16,738 bases of DNA from an uncultured Mollicutes bacterium (GCA_900540395.1 UQFQ01000025.1:1-16738), one strand, 5' to 3'; shown: positions 6,233-13,819, numbered from the stretch's first letter. The notes: a model not told the origin generated them from the letters alone. A program made the numbers and translations.

Positions 6233-7525
6233 ATGAAACCTGCACTTTTAAACTACATAAAGCAACTATTTATCCTCTTAGTTATTGGGGCTCTCTCAGG
6301 GTTAATAGTTGGATTATATCAACTTGGAATCCAAAATATCGTAAAAGCTTCAACTTTTATGTATTCTTCAAAAGACGCCTTTATTTTATTCATTTTGATA
6401 TTTTTAGTGTCATTCTGCATGGTTTTTAATAATATTCTTATATTAAAAGATGCTGCTATTGACGGTTCTGGTATCCCATCACTGAAGCTTTCGCGAAGAC
6501 AAAATAAACCTATTTCTTTTGCTAAAGATATACCTTTTCAGATACTAAATTCTTATGCTTCAACATTTACTGGCTTCCCATTAGGAAGCGAAGGTCCATC
6601 AGTAGTTTTAGCTAGCAAAATAAGTTATGGGGTCAATAAATTGTTTAGAAACGAGAACAAAACACTTGATGAGCTGGCTGAAGGCGTAGGTTTCGGCTCT
6701 GCTTTTTTATCTCCATTAGCTGGTTTTTGTTATAGTATGGAAGAATCGCTAGAAAGCAAGGTTACTTTTAAGAAAATTATAAGCGCAATAATCATGATGC
6801 TGAGTGCATTTATAATTACTTCTTTAATTAATAAAAATCATCTTTTATCAATTACTTCTTTTGAAAAACTACCATTAAATGACTCTTATATCTATATTTT
6901 TATTCTTATTATAAACATAGTAGTTTCATTTATATTCATCAAAATAATGCTTGTTTTACGAGCTTTTTTCACAAAATATAATAAAAATAAGTTTATTAAA
7001 TTCCGTTCAATACCGCTTTATATTATCACATTCATATTAAATATTTTCTTATTAGACTTAATGCAATCTGGTGGAAAACTAATTTCTTCAATCGCAACAA
7101 ACCATACTCTTTATATTGTTATTCTAATTCTTGCTTTTCGTTTTTTGCTTACTATTATATCAGGAAGTGGAGATATTACTGGCGGTCTTGTTATTCCAAT
7201 AATGGCTATTGGAGCAATTAATGGAGAGATAGTTTCAATAATATCTTCAAACATATTCGGATTTAATTTAGATAATAGCCAATTAATATGCTTAATGTCG
7301 GCTTTAATGATGTTTGCTATTACTATTCAAACACCATTTACTGCCATCTCACTTCTCTTTTCAACAATATTTACTTTTACAGAAGACATAACGCTTGCCT
7401 TATCAATAATTCCGTTGTTTACTTTAGCAATATTTTTTGGATATATCATAATGTCACGATTACTAAAACAAAAGTCACTTTATGAAAGAATGATTGAAGT
7501 GTCACTCAAATATCAAGGCAAATAA
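6233..7525 (+). CDS. ClC-family chloride channel/H+-Cl- antiporter
   Basis: A 430-residue polytopic membrane protein of the ClC family. The anion-pathway motifs are present in order: GSGIP (78-82), GSEGP (118-122) with the gating glutamate E120, and GSGDITGGLVIP (311-322). Y417 in SLYERM aligns with the inner-gate tyrosine of the E. coli protein. SPLAGFCYSMEE contains E171, aligned with the internal proton-transfer glutamate, which favours an H+/Cl- antiporter over a channel. Two motif positions deviate: the usual Arg/Lys in G(K/R)EGP is Ser, and the Phe in GGxFxP is Val. The GSEGP motif argues against the fluoride-specific branch. No regulatory CBS or TrkA-C domain follows. It probably works in acid or ion homeostasis. 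The 3' end points at a long hairpin before htpG. Confidence 0.9.
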   Translation: MKPALLNYIKQLFILLVIGALSGLIVGLYQLGIQNIVKASTFMYSSKDAFILFILIFLVSFCMVFNNILILKDAAIDGSGIPSLKLSRRQNKPISFAKDIPFQILNSYASTFTGFPLGSEGPSVVLASKISYGVNKLFRNENKTLDELAEGVGFGSAFLSPLAGFCYSMEESLESKVTFKKIISAIIMMLSAFIITSLINKNHLLSITSFEKLPLNDSYIYIFILIINIVVSFIFIKIMLVLRAFFTKYNKNKFIKFRSIPLYIITFILNIFLLDLMQSGGKLISSIATNHTLYIVILILAFRFLLTIISGSGDITGGLVIPIMAIGAINGEIVSIISSNIFGFNLDNSQLICLMSALMMFAITIQTPFTAISLLFSTIFTFTEDITLALSIIPLFTLAIFFGYIIMSRLLKQKSLYERMIEVSLKYQGK

Positions 7526-7526
7526 A

Positions 7527-7611
7527 AAGTTGAGTTAATTCATAATTCAAACAAGATTTTTATAAAAATATTAACTAAGTCCTATTTGAATTTTTGAATT
7601 TTACTCAACTT
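7527..7611. terminator. Long imperfect palindrome between convergent ClC and htpG genes
   Basis: The outer arms 7527-7551 and 7585-7611 are near-perfect inverted copies (both read AAGTTGAGT...AATTCAAA), with few mismatches over about 25 bp. The inner region contains a perfect 14-bp palindrome, ATTTTTATAAAAAT (7556-7569). On the minus strand the stem is followed by CTTTTTATTTG, a good U-tract for ending htpG. On the plus strand it follows the ClC stop by 1 nt. A bidirectional terminator is the simplest reading; a small mobile palindrome is an alternative. Confidence 0.65.
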
Positions 7612-7615
7612 CATC

Positions 7616-9529
7616 TTACTTTTTAAGTGATTTAAGCATTAATTCATTTAAATTTTTAATGAAAGTGGCTTTATCTTCGATCTCAAAGCCTTCCAAAAGC
7701 ATGGCTTCGTCATAAAGAACATCTGAATACTTTTTAATAAGTTCTTTATCACCTTTAAATTCACTAATAGCCTTAAAGAGTTCATGATTTGGATTGACTT
7801 CTAAAACTTTACTAGCTTTAGCTTTTTCATCTCCAGGAACCTGATTAATTGTTTGCTCCATTGAAAGAGATAACCCGTTTTGTGTTGAAATACAAACTGG
7901 TGAATCCACAAGTTTTGTTGATAAACTAACTTTATCAACCTTTGCTCCAAGTGAGTCTTTGATGTTATCTAAAAGTTCTTTATTTTCTGCTTCTAATACT
8001 TCAAGTTTGCTTTTTTCATCATCACTAAGAGATTCTTTGTCATGCGCACTAATATTTCTAAATTCAACTTTTTCATACTCATTCATCATAGTAAAAGCAA
8101 ACTCATCGATATCTTTGGTTAAGAATAAGACATCGATACCGTCTTTCTTAAATTTTTCTATTTCAGGTAAAAGTTGAATAGATTCAATGCTCTTTCCGCT
8201 AGCAAAATATATATACTTTTGCCCTTCTTTCATATTCTCTTTATAACTTTTAAGATCAATTTCTTTTTCGTTATTTAATGATTTAAAAACAAGTAAATCA
8301 GCTAAAAGATTCTTTTTGAAGCCATAACTAGAATAAATTCCATACATTAAGTGATCACCATACAATTTATAGAATTTAAGATACTTGTCATAATCACTAT
8401 TTTTTAAATCTTTTAAATTAGAGATAACTTTATTTTCAATAGTTTCACTAATCTTCTTAAGTCTTGGATCTTCTTGAAGCATCTCACGAGAAATGTTCAA
8501 TGTTAAGTCATTAGTGTCAACAAGTCCTTTTATAAACTTCAAATAATCAGGAACTAATTCTTTAGCTTTTTCTTTAATAAAGATACCTTTAATGTATAGC
8601 TTTAATCCCTTTTCATAATTTTGAGAATATAAGTCATATGGAATATGGGAAGGGACAAAAATTAAAGAATTGAAACTTACCATACCTTCAACATTTAAAT
8701 TGATAGAAAGTAATGGATCATCAAAATCATTAAAGTTCGCTTTATAGAAAGAATTTAAATCTTCATCTGTAACTTCACTTTTGTTCTTTTTCCATAAAGG
8801 AATCATAGAGTTTAAAGTTTTAATAACAGTCTGCTCTTCACCATCAGTAAAATCTTTTTCATCTTTATTATCCTTTGCGACCTTTTCAATTACTTTCATT
8901 TTAATTGGGTAACGAACAAAATCGCTATATCTCTTTACTAATGATTCAATCTCATAATTCTCAAGATATTTATCATAATTTTCATCTTCTTCATTCTTTC
9001 TTAAATGAAGGACAATTCTTGTACCACTATCTTTAATATCTTCTTCATCTATTGAATAAGTTGATTCTCCATTACTCGTGAAAACATAGCCAGAATTTTC
9101 ATTAACTGATTTTGTATGGACTTCAATATTATCAGCAATCATAAAAGCGCTATAAAAGCCAACGCCAAATTGACCAATAATATCTAAATCATTCTTTTCT
9201 TTTGCTTCTTTTATCTTGTTTAAAAATTCCTTACTTCCACTATGAGCAATAGTTCCTAAGTTTTGAATTAATTCATCTTTGCTCATACCAATACCATTAT
9301 CAGTAATTGTTAGTGTACGATCAGTTTTATTTGGTTCAATCCAAATTTCATAATTCTTTCCAGGAACCTTGCCTTCACTTGTTAATTCTAAATATTTATA
9401 TTTATCAATTGCATCACTCGCATTTGAAATTAATTCTCTAAGAAAAATTTCTTTGTTTGAATAAATAGAATTAATCATTAATTGTAATAATTCTTTGCTC
9501 TCAGCTTGGAATTCTCTTGTTTCAGCCAT
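7616..9529 (-). CDS. htpG: Hsp90-family molecular chaperone HtpG
   Basis: ATP-dependent cytosolic chaperone of 637 residues, full length for bacterial HtpG. The N-terminal GHKL ATPase domain shows ELISNASDA (catalytic E32, N36), DNGIGM (77-82) and GQFGVGF (119-125). The middle domain with SREMLQ and the C-terminal dimerisation domain follow. AGGAGA precedes the ATG. It lies 73 nt downstream of hsp20 on the same strand, separated by a hairpin. No separate promoter is visible in that gap, so it is probably transcribed from the CIRCE-bearing hsp20 promoter by read-through. In Bacillus subtilis htpG is not controlled by HrcA, so this arrangement would be a different wiring. Confidence 0.97.
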   Translation of the reverse strand: MAETREFQAESKELLQLMINSIYSNKEIFLRELISNASDAIDKYKYLELTSEGKVPGKNYEIWIEPNKTDRTLTITDNGIGMSKDELIQNLGTIAHSGSKEFLNKIKEAKEKNDLDIIGQFGVGFYSAFMIADNIEVHTKSVNENSGYVFTSNGESTYSIDEEDIKDSGTRIVLHLRKNEEDENYDKYLENYEIESLVKRYSDFVRYPIKMKVIEKVAKDNKDEKDFTDGEEQTVIKTLNSMIPLWKKNKSEVTDEDLNSFYKANFNDFDDPLLSINLNVEGMVSFNSLIFVPSHIPYDLYSQNYEKGLKLYIKGIFIKEKAKELVPDYLKFIKGLVDTNDLTLNISREMLQEDPRLKKISETIENKVISNLKDLKNSDYDKYLKFYKLYGDHLMYGIYSSYGFKKNLLADLLVFKSLNNEKEIDLKSYKENMKEGQKYIYFASGKSIESIQLLPEIEKFKKDGIDVLFLTKDIDEFAFTMMNEYEKVEFRNISAHDKESLSDDEKSKLEVLEAENKELLDNIKDSLGAKVDKVSLSTKLVDSPVCISTQNGLSLSMEQTINQVPGDEKAKASKVLEVNPNHELFKAISEFKGDKELIKKYSDVLYDEAMLLEGFEIEDKATFIKNLNELMLKSLKK

Positions 9530-9550
9530 AAATATCTCCTTTTTAATAAT

Positions 9551-9587
9551 GAAAAAGAGTTGATGAGTTTTAGAAGCTCACCAACTC
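9551..9587 (-). terminator. Hairpin with U-tract between hsp20 and htpG
   Basis: GAGTTGATGAG (9557-9567) pairs with CTCACCAACTC (9577-9587), 10 of 11 Watson-Crick plus one G-U, with a 9-nt loop. On the minus strand it is followed by TTTTTCATTATT. This is a factor-independent terminator shape located 16 nt after the hsp20 stop and before the htpG ribosome binding site, so it is probably leaky. Confidence 0.7.
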
Positions 9588-9602
9588 AGTCAAATCACTT
9601 AT

Positions 9603-10043
9603 TTATTTAATTTCAATCTTTGTTGGTTCTTCGCTGTGTTTGGTTGCATCAATTATTGGAAGAGTGATTGTAAGGACTCCATCACTATATGTTGCATTAA
9701 TATCTTTTTGCTTATAAGCATCTCCAACATAAAATGATCTAGACATTGAACCATAATATCTTTCTTTTCTTAAAAATTTACCATGTTTGTTCTTTTCTTC
9801 ATCTTCGTTTTTTACAACGTAACCGATTTCAAGATAACCGTCATTAAGCTTTAAACTAATATCTTCTTTTTTAGCGCCAGGGATATCAACTTTGAGAACA
9901 TAATTATTATCAATTTCTTGGATATCTGTTTTCATAACATTATTCTCAAATCTATGATATGCTTTTGGAACTGTAAAGAAGTCATCAAAATCATCAAAGA
10001 ATGGATCTCCTAAAAAACCTAATTCATAATTTTTTCTACTCAT
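9603..10043 (-). CDS. Small heat-shock protein, Hsp20/alpha-crystallin family
   Basis: A 146-residue ATP-independent holdase that binds unfolding proteins. A short N-terminal arm (1-35) rich in Phe and Asp is followed by an alpha-crystallin domain (about 36-131) with VDIPGAKKEDI and the hallmark GVLTITLP (122-129). The C-terminal tail carries the IEI motif (143-145) used in oligomer assembly. A perfect AGGAGGT (10051-10057) stands 7 nt before the ATG. Upstream is a strong promoter flanked by two CIRCE-like repeats, which points to repression by HrcA and heat induction. It is followed on the same strand by htpG. Confidence 0.95.
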   Translation of the reverse strand: MSRKNYELGFLGDPFFDDFDDFFTVPKAYHRFENNVMKTDIQEIDNNYVLKVDIPGAKKEDISLKLNDGYLEIGYVVKNEDEEKNKHGKFLRKERYYGSMSRSFYVGDAYKQKDINATYSDGVLTITLPIIDATKHSEEPTKIEIK

Positions 10044-10055
10044 AATAAGTACCTC

Positions 10056-10082
10056 CTAGCACTCTTCATTCCTAAGTGCTAA
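10056..10082 (-). promoter_or_regulatory. CIRCE operator 1 (putative HrcA site) in the hsp20 leader
   Basis: On the minus strand TTAGCACTT, nine bases, GAGTGCTAG: 16 of 18 arm positions match the CIRCE consensus TTAGCACTC-N9-GAGTGCTAA. It lies between the predicted transcription start (about 10080) and the start codon, and touches the ribosome binding site. This is the usual CIRCE location for HrcA repression. Confidence 0.9.
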
Positions 10083-10086
10083 CTAT

Positions 10087-10114
10087 ATTATAGTTCACAA
10101 ATTAGCACTGTCAA
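10087..10114 (-). promoter_or_regulatory. Sigma-A-type promoter of the hsp20-htpG operon
   Basis: On the minus strand a perfect -35 TTGACA (10109-10114), a 16-bp spacer and a perfect -10 TATAAT (10087-10092). The predicted transcript begins near 10080 and carries CIRCE 1 in its leader. Confidence 0.85.
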
Positions 10115-10128
10115 TAGGCAACTGCTAA
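10102..10128 (-). promoter_or_regulatory. CIRCE-like operator 2 overlapping the -35 box
   Basis: On the minus strand TTAGCAGTT, nine bases, CAGTGCTAA: 15 of 18 arm positions match the CIRCE consensus with exact 9-9-9 spacing. It contains the -35 hexamer of the hsp20 promoter, so a bound repressor would cover it. Its centre is 46 bp from that of operator 1. Confidence 0.75.
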
Positions 10129-10278
10129 TATTTTTAAAATTATTTTTATTATGTTTTTTAGTCCAGTTTTACATTAATTCTTTTAAATATATACCATAAA
10201 ATAAGCCAAATTTAATTCCTTTTATTAGAAGTGGTTTTATGATATATTTTAACTACACGAAAAATTGAGGTACAAATA

Positions 10279-11937
10279 ATGAGTTTTAAATTAACTATAG
10301 ATGGGACTACCCATGTCTTTGACAAAAAAGTCGAATTACTAAGTTTAACTAACGGCGACAAAGATATAATATGTGCAACTGTTAACGGCCGTGTTAGAGA
10401 GTTAAATTATGATGTTTATTACGATGCAGACATTAAATTTTTAAAAGTAAACGATCATGATGCTATGGGAATTTACGAAAGAGGAATACGTTTCCTTTTT
10501 GCAATGGCTACCCATAATTTATATCCTGGTTTAAGATTTAGATTAACATATAGCGTTTCTAGAACAATCTATGCTCAAATTGATGCTGGAGATTCTGTAA
10601 CTAAATTTTTAACCGAAGACATAGTTAACAAAATTGAAGCTGAAATGCATCGTATAGTTGATGAAGATTATCCTTTCAAAAGACTTATCAAGTCCAACGA
10701 GGAAGCTCAAGAAATTTATAAAAAATTCGGCCTATATGACAAATTAGAAATTCTTCCATTCCGTAAAGAAAAAACTGTTCATTTTTATGATTGTAATGGT
10801 TATTACAACTATATGTATGGAAAAATGGTACCAAGTACGGGATACCTTAAAAACTTTAAATTGCTCTTCTACACTCCTGGTTTACTTATTCAATATCCTA
10901 GAAGTGAAGTTGGTGGAAATATTCCTGAATTTAAAGATGAGCCAGTATTTTCTGATTCATTAATTCGTGCTCAAGAATGGAGCGATCTTGTTGATTTGTC
11001 CACCGTTTCCCACATCAATAATCGCATCAAAGACAATGAATTGAGTGTAGTTGAATTAATTAATCTTTGTGAAGATCGCCACAATAGAATGCTTTGTGAA
11101 TTAGGCCAACAAATCGAAAACAATATCAAAAAAATTCGTTTAATATGTATTGCTGGTCCTTCAAGTAGCGGTAAAACCACTTTTGCTGATAGATTAACCG
11201 TAGAACTTAAATCTCGCGGCATTAATCCTGTTCGTATATCAATGGACGACTACTATAAAAGAAGAGAAGATGTCCCTAAAGATGAAGACGGAAACTATGA
11301 TTTTGAATGTACTGAAGCTTTAGATATTAAACTTTTTAATCAAAATCTTGTTGCTTTATTAAATGGTTTAGAAGTTAACTTGCCATCATTTGACTTTAAA
11401 ACAAATGATCGTGTTTTTAACCGTAAATTAAAAATTGGGCCAAATGATCCGATAATTATCGAAGGAATTCATGCTTTAAACGAACAAGTTACCTCATCAA
11501 TTCCTAAATATTTAAAGTTTAAAATTTACATTTCGCCTCAAGCACAAATTAATCTAGATAACGATAATCCACTTTCCTTAACTGATATTAGACTCTTAAG
11601 AAGAATAGTACGCGACAACCAATATCGTGGAAGCGACGCAGAAGAAACAATTTCCATGTGGCCAATAGTTAGGAAAGGCGAATTCAAATGGATTTACCAT
11701 ACACAAGAGGACGCAAATTACGTTTTCGATAGCTTCTTAAACTATGAACTTTGTGTTCTTAAAAAGCATGCACTACCATTACTTCAATCCATTGACAAAG
11801 AAGGCGAATATGGTCCAGATGCTGAAAGACTTATCAATTTACTGAAGTATTTTAAAGATATTGATGAAAAATGGATTCCATGTAGTTCTTTATTAAAAGA
11901 ATTTATTGGCGGAAGTTGTTATCGAGACGCAAAATAA
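10279..11937 (+). CDS. Nucleoside (uridine) kinase with N-terminal TGS/ThrRS-like domains
   Basis: A 552-residue fusion. The N-terminal part (about 1-60) resembles a TGS domain. The middle (about 65-240) resembles the editing-type region of threonyl-tRNA synthetase, and the C-terminal part (about 285-500) is a P-loop uridine kinase-like domain. The kinase shows Walker A GPSSSGKT (293-300), ISMDDYY as the base/ribose-binding segment and IIIEGIHALN as the Walker B-like strand. This architecture is annotated as nucleoside kinase in many Bacillota and Thermotogae. It likely phosphorylates uridine/cytidine or a related nucleoside; the exact substrate and the role of the tRNA-synthetase-like half are not shown here. 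GAGGT precedes the ATG. The gene converges on the DUF5677-like gene with a 3-nt gap. Confidence 0.9.
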   Translation: MSFKLTIDGTTHVFDKKVELLSLTNGDKDIICATVNGRVRELNYDVYYDADIKFLKVNDHDAMGIYERGIRFLFAMATHNLYPGLRFRLTYSVSRTIYAQIDAGDSVTKFLTEDIVNKIEAEMHRIVDEDYPFKRLIKSNEEAQEIYKKFGLYDKLEILPFRKEKTVHFYDCNGYYNYMYGKMVPSTGYLKNFKLLFYTPGLLIQYPRSEVGGNIPEFKDEPVFSDSLIRAQEWSDLVDLSTVSHINNRIKDNELSVVELINLCEDRHNRMLCELGQQIENNIKKIRLICIAGPSSSGKTTFADRLTVELKSRGINPVRISMDDYYKRREDVPKDEDGNYDFECTEALDIKLFNQNLVALLNGLEVNLPSFDFKTNDRVFNRKLKIGPNDPIIIEGIHALNEQVTSSIPKYLKFKIYISPQAQINLDNDNPLSLTDIRLLRRIVRDNQYRGSDAEETISMWPIVRKGEFKWIYHTQEDANYVFDSFLNYELCVLKKHALPLLQSIDKEGEYGPDAERLINLLKYFKDIDEKWIPCSSLLKEFIGGSCYRDAK

Positions 11938-11940
11938 TTA

Positions 11941-13065
11941 TTATTCTTTTTTAAGTTTAATATTGTTTCTTAAAAAACTCTTTTGCATAACTGTGTATAT
12001 CAAATGTAATTCCTTTAAATACACAGCTTTCATATTTTCATATTGCTTTACTACTTCCTCGTTATTAACTGAACGATAATAGGCTTCAAAAATAACTTCT
12101 AAACGGAAGAATGATTCATAAAGATTTAATAAAGTTATTTCAAAATAATAAGATCTTTTTGAAAAAAGTAATAATGGGGAAGAATGAGCAATTTCACTTG
12201 CCATCTCATATACTTTTGAATAGTTATTTAAACCTGCAAGTTTTTCAACACCATCACGGAAATTAAGTTTCAATGGATCATCGGGATTTTGATTTTTCGC
12301 TGTATATAAATAACCATATTCAATATATTTTTTCATGTCTTTGCTTTTTAAACCATGCTCTTTCATTTCCGATTTAATTTGCTCAAAAATCTTATCTACT
12401 TCTTCTTTATTTTTAATTTGATTACGGTAAGCAAGAGCATAACGAATGTGTTTAAAATAAGCATCAAACATTTCAGCTCCATTCTTAACAAGGCAAATCA
12501 TAATGCATTCGTTTTCATGCAAAGTTCGCCAAGTAGAAAAAGCTTCAGTTTCAAAACCATCAGTTAACAGATTAACAATGCACTTGCCCATTTTCATGGC
12601 TTTAGTCAACATGTCGCGAATTAAAGAAGCGTTTCTATCCTTTGCTTTAATACTTTCTAAGGTTCTCAAAGAGAAATTTAAGTATAAATCTAAAGTAGAA
12701 ATTGGCGGATTAAATTTATTTAAAAAAGCTTCTGATTTAAAGTTTAATTTTTCATTCGTTAAGAATTTATCAGCACATAAACTACCAATTACTTGAATTT
12801 CTTCACTATCTTTCGTAATTAAAGAATGGTCTTTAATATTATGCGAGAATAGATAGAATTTATATTCATTTATAATGTAAAGAATGACAACATAATGATT
12901 AACATAAACATTAAAAGGATTATTCGTTTGAGCCAATATCTCGCTTATCGTTTCAGTTACTAAATCATAAAGTTCGTAAAGATTATCAAAATCTACTTCA
13001 TCAGCTAATTTTCTTTCCTTTAAAAAGTTTACGAAAGTTTCTTTATTAAGCATGGATTTTCTCAT
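11941..13065 (-). CDS. DUF5677-like helical protein, function unknown
   Basis: A 374-residue, largely alpha-helical soluble protein. The segment 160-215 (AMKMGKCIVNLLTDGFETEAFSTWRTLHENE..., with R180 and E184) together with EIAHSSP (H294) matches the pattern I know from DUF5677, a family without an assigned activity; the match is from memory and moderate. No membrane segment or signal is seen. TATAAT (13072-13077) lies only 6 nt before the ATG and no Shine-Dalgarno fits. An alternative ATG at 13053 (codon 5) also lacks one. It follows the 177-residue gene after 62 nt on the same strand and may have its own start. Its 3' end meets the nucleoside kinase gene. Confidence 0.7.
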   Translation of the reverse strand: MRKSMLNKETFVNFLKERKLADEVDFDNLYELYDLVTETISEILAQTNNPFNVYVNHYVVILYIINEYKFYLFSHNIKDHSLITKDSEEIQVIGSLCADKFLTNEKLNFKSEAFLNKFNPPISTLDLYLNFSLRTLESIKAKDRNASLIRDMLTKAMKMGKCIVNLLTDGFETEAFSTWRTLHENECIMICLVKNGAEMFDAYFKHIRYALAYRNQIKNKEEVDKIFEQIKSEMKEHGLKSKDMKKYIEYGYLYTAKNQNPDDPLKLNFRDGVEKLAGLNNYSKVYEMASEIAHSSPLLLFSKRSYYFEITLLNLYESFFRLEVIFEAYYRSVNNEEVVKQYENMKAVYLKELHLIYTVMQKSFLRNNIKLKKE

Positions 13066-13071
13066 GCCTTG

Positions 13072-13077
13072 ATTATA
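13072..13077 (-). promoter_or_regulatory. -10 box immediately before the DUF5677-like gene
   Basis: A perfect TATAAT on the minus strand, 6 nt upstream of the ATG at 13065. No good -35 is found at 16-18 bp spacing. If used, transcription would start at or next to the A of the ATG. Confidence 0.4.
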
Positions 13078-13127
13078 AAATAAAATTCAAAAAATTGCCT
13101 TAAAAATCGTCTTTTTGACACTCTAAT

Positions 13128-13661
13128 CTAAGCTTTTGGATCATCAGGAAAAATTATTTTTTTGGTGCTAATTGCTTGATAAATACGCATTGGCTTCCTT
13201 AATAAATTTATGCATATTACATCTAGACGCAGATTTTCTGAAATCATTTCTGAAAGTAAAGTGGTTTCTTTAGAAGATAATTTTGTACTTCGTAAAGGAA
13301 AATGGTTAACAAAGTCAAAATAGAACCCAACCTTACGATATATTTCTAAACGCACTTCTTTAGCGAATAATAAAGTGTAATAACTAACCCCATAAGAACT
13401 TTTAATATAAGCTTCATGAACACTTAAATGATTTTTTATAGAAAGATTACCCAGCGTAAGTTTTTGTTCACCAATACCTCTTAAGCTAATATATCCATGA
13501 ATTGAAAGATAAATTAGAAATGAATCCCTGTCTACTTTGGGTCGATCAGTAAGAACTAAAATCGAATTTAGCTCCAAATACATTTGTTGAAATGTTAGTG
13601 GTTCATCGGCTATTTCGTTAAGTAAACCTAGTGACGAAAAAAGTAACTCATTAAAAACCAT
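13128..13661 (-). CDS. Unrecognised 177-residue protein, possibly winged-helix
   Basis: I do not recognise this protein. Residues 4-75 could form a winged helix: a helix (NELLFSSLGLLNEIADE), a second (TFQQMYLELNSIL), a third (DRDSFLIYLSIHGYI) and then a short beta hairpin (SLRGIGEQKLTLGNL). The rest is mixed, with a lysine-containing C-terminus. No membrane segment is seen. A strong AGGAGG-type site lies 5 nt before the ATG. Upstream is an 11-bp inverted repeat that could be an operator or leader stem. Downstream, after 62 nt, comes the DUF5677-like gene. A role as a small DNA-binding regulator is possible but only from predicted shape and context. The stop is TAG. Confidence 0.65.
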   Translation of the reverse strand: MVFNELLFSSLGLLNEIADEPLTFQQMYLELNSILVLTDRPKVDRDSFLIYLSIHGYISLRGIGEQKLTLGNLSIKNHLSVHEAYIKSSYGVSYYTLLFAKEVRLEIYRKVGFYFDFVNHFPLRSTKLSSKETTLLSEMISENLRLDVICINLLRKPMRIYQAISTKKIIFPDDPKA

Positions 13662-13679
13662 ACTCCCTCCTCTAATCGG

Positions 13680-13730
13680 ATTTTAACAAGCAATTATAAT
13701 TATTTATATAGGAGCCTCCCTTGTTAAAAT
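13680..13730 (-). promoter_or_regulatory. Inverted repeat in the leader of the 177-residue gene
   Basis: ATTTTAACAAG (13680-13690) and CTTGTTAAAAT (13720-13730) are a perfect 11-bp inverted repeat separated by 29 bp, centres 40 bp apart. The interval holds a TATAAT on the minus strand (13693-13698) without a matching -35. It also holds AGGAG read on the plus strand (13710-13714), that is CUCCU in a minus-strand RNA, complementary to the gene's Shine-Dalgarno (13667-13671). It may be a DNA operator or an RNA stem. Confidence 0.5.
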
Positions 13731-13793
13731 GCACTAACAATCTAACACGTAAAACAGTTAAAAACAAACACTATTTTTTCAATTAGTTTCTCA

Positions 13794-13819
13794 AAAAAGA
13801 CGAATATTATCGTCTTTTT
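13794..13819. terminator. Bidirectional hairpin terminator
   Basis: AAAAAGACGA (13794-13803) and TCGTCTTTTT (13810-13819) form a perfect 10-bp stem with a 6-nt loop. T-runs flank it in both reading directions. No gene immediately precedes it on either strand. It may catch read-through from the rRNA operon before the 177-residue gene. Confidence 0.65.

Noticed and set aside
11947..11977. TTTTTTAAG/CTTAAAAAA inverted repeat at the end of the DUF5677-like gene as a terminator
   Set aside because: The stem is purely A/T apart from one pair and lies inside coding sequence; too weak to call in such AT-rich DNA.
11941..13661. Toxin-antitoxin or anti-phage defence module
   Set aside because: Protein sizes and the absence of recognisable nuclease, toxin or effector motifs give no support beyond the two genes being adjacent and unknown.
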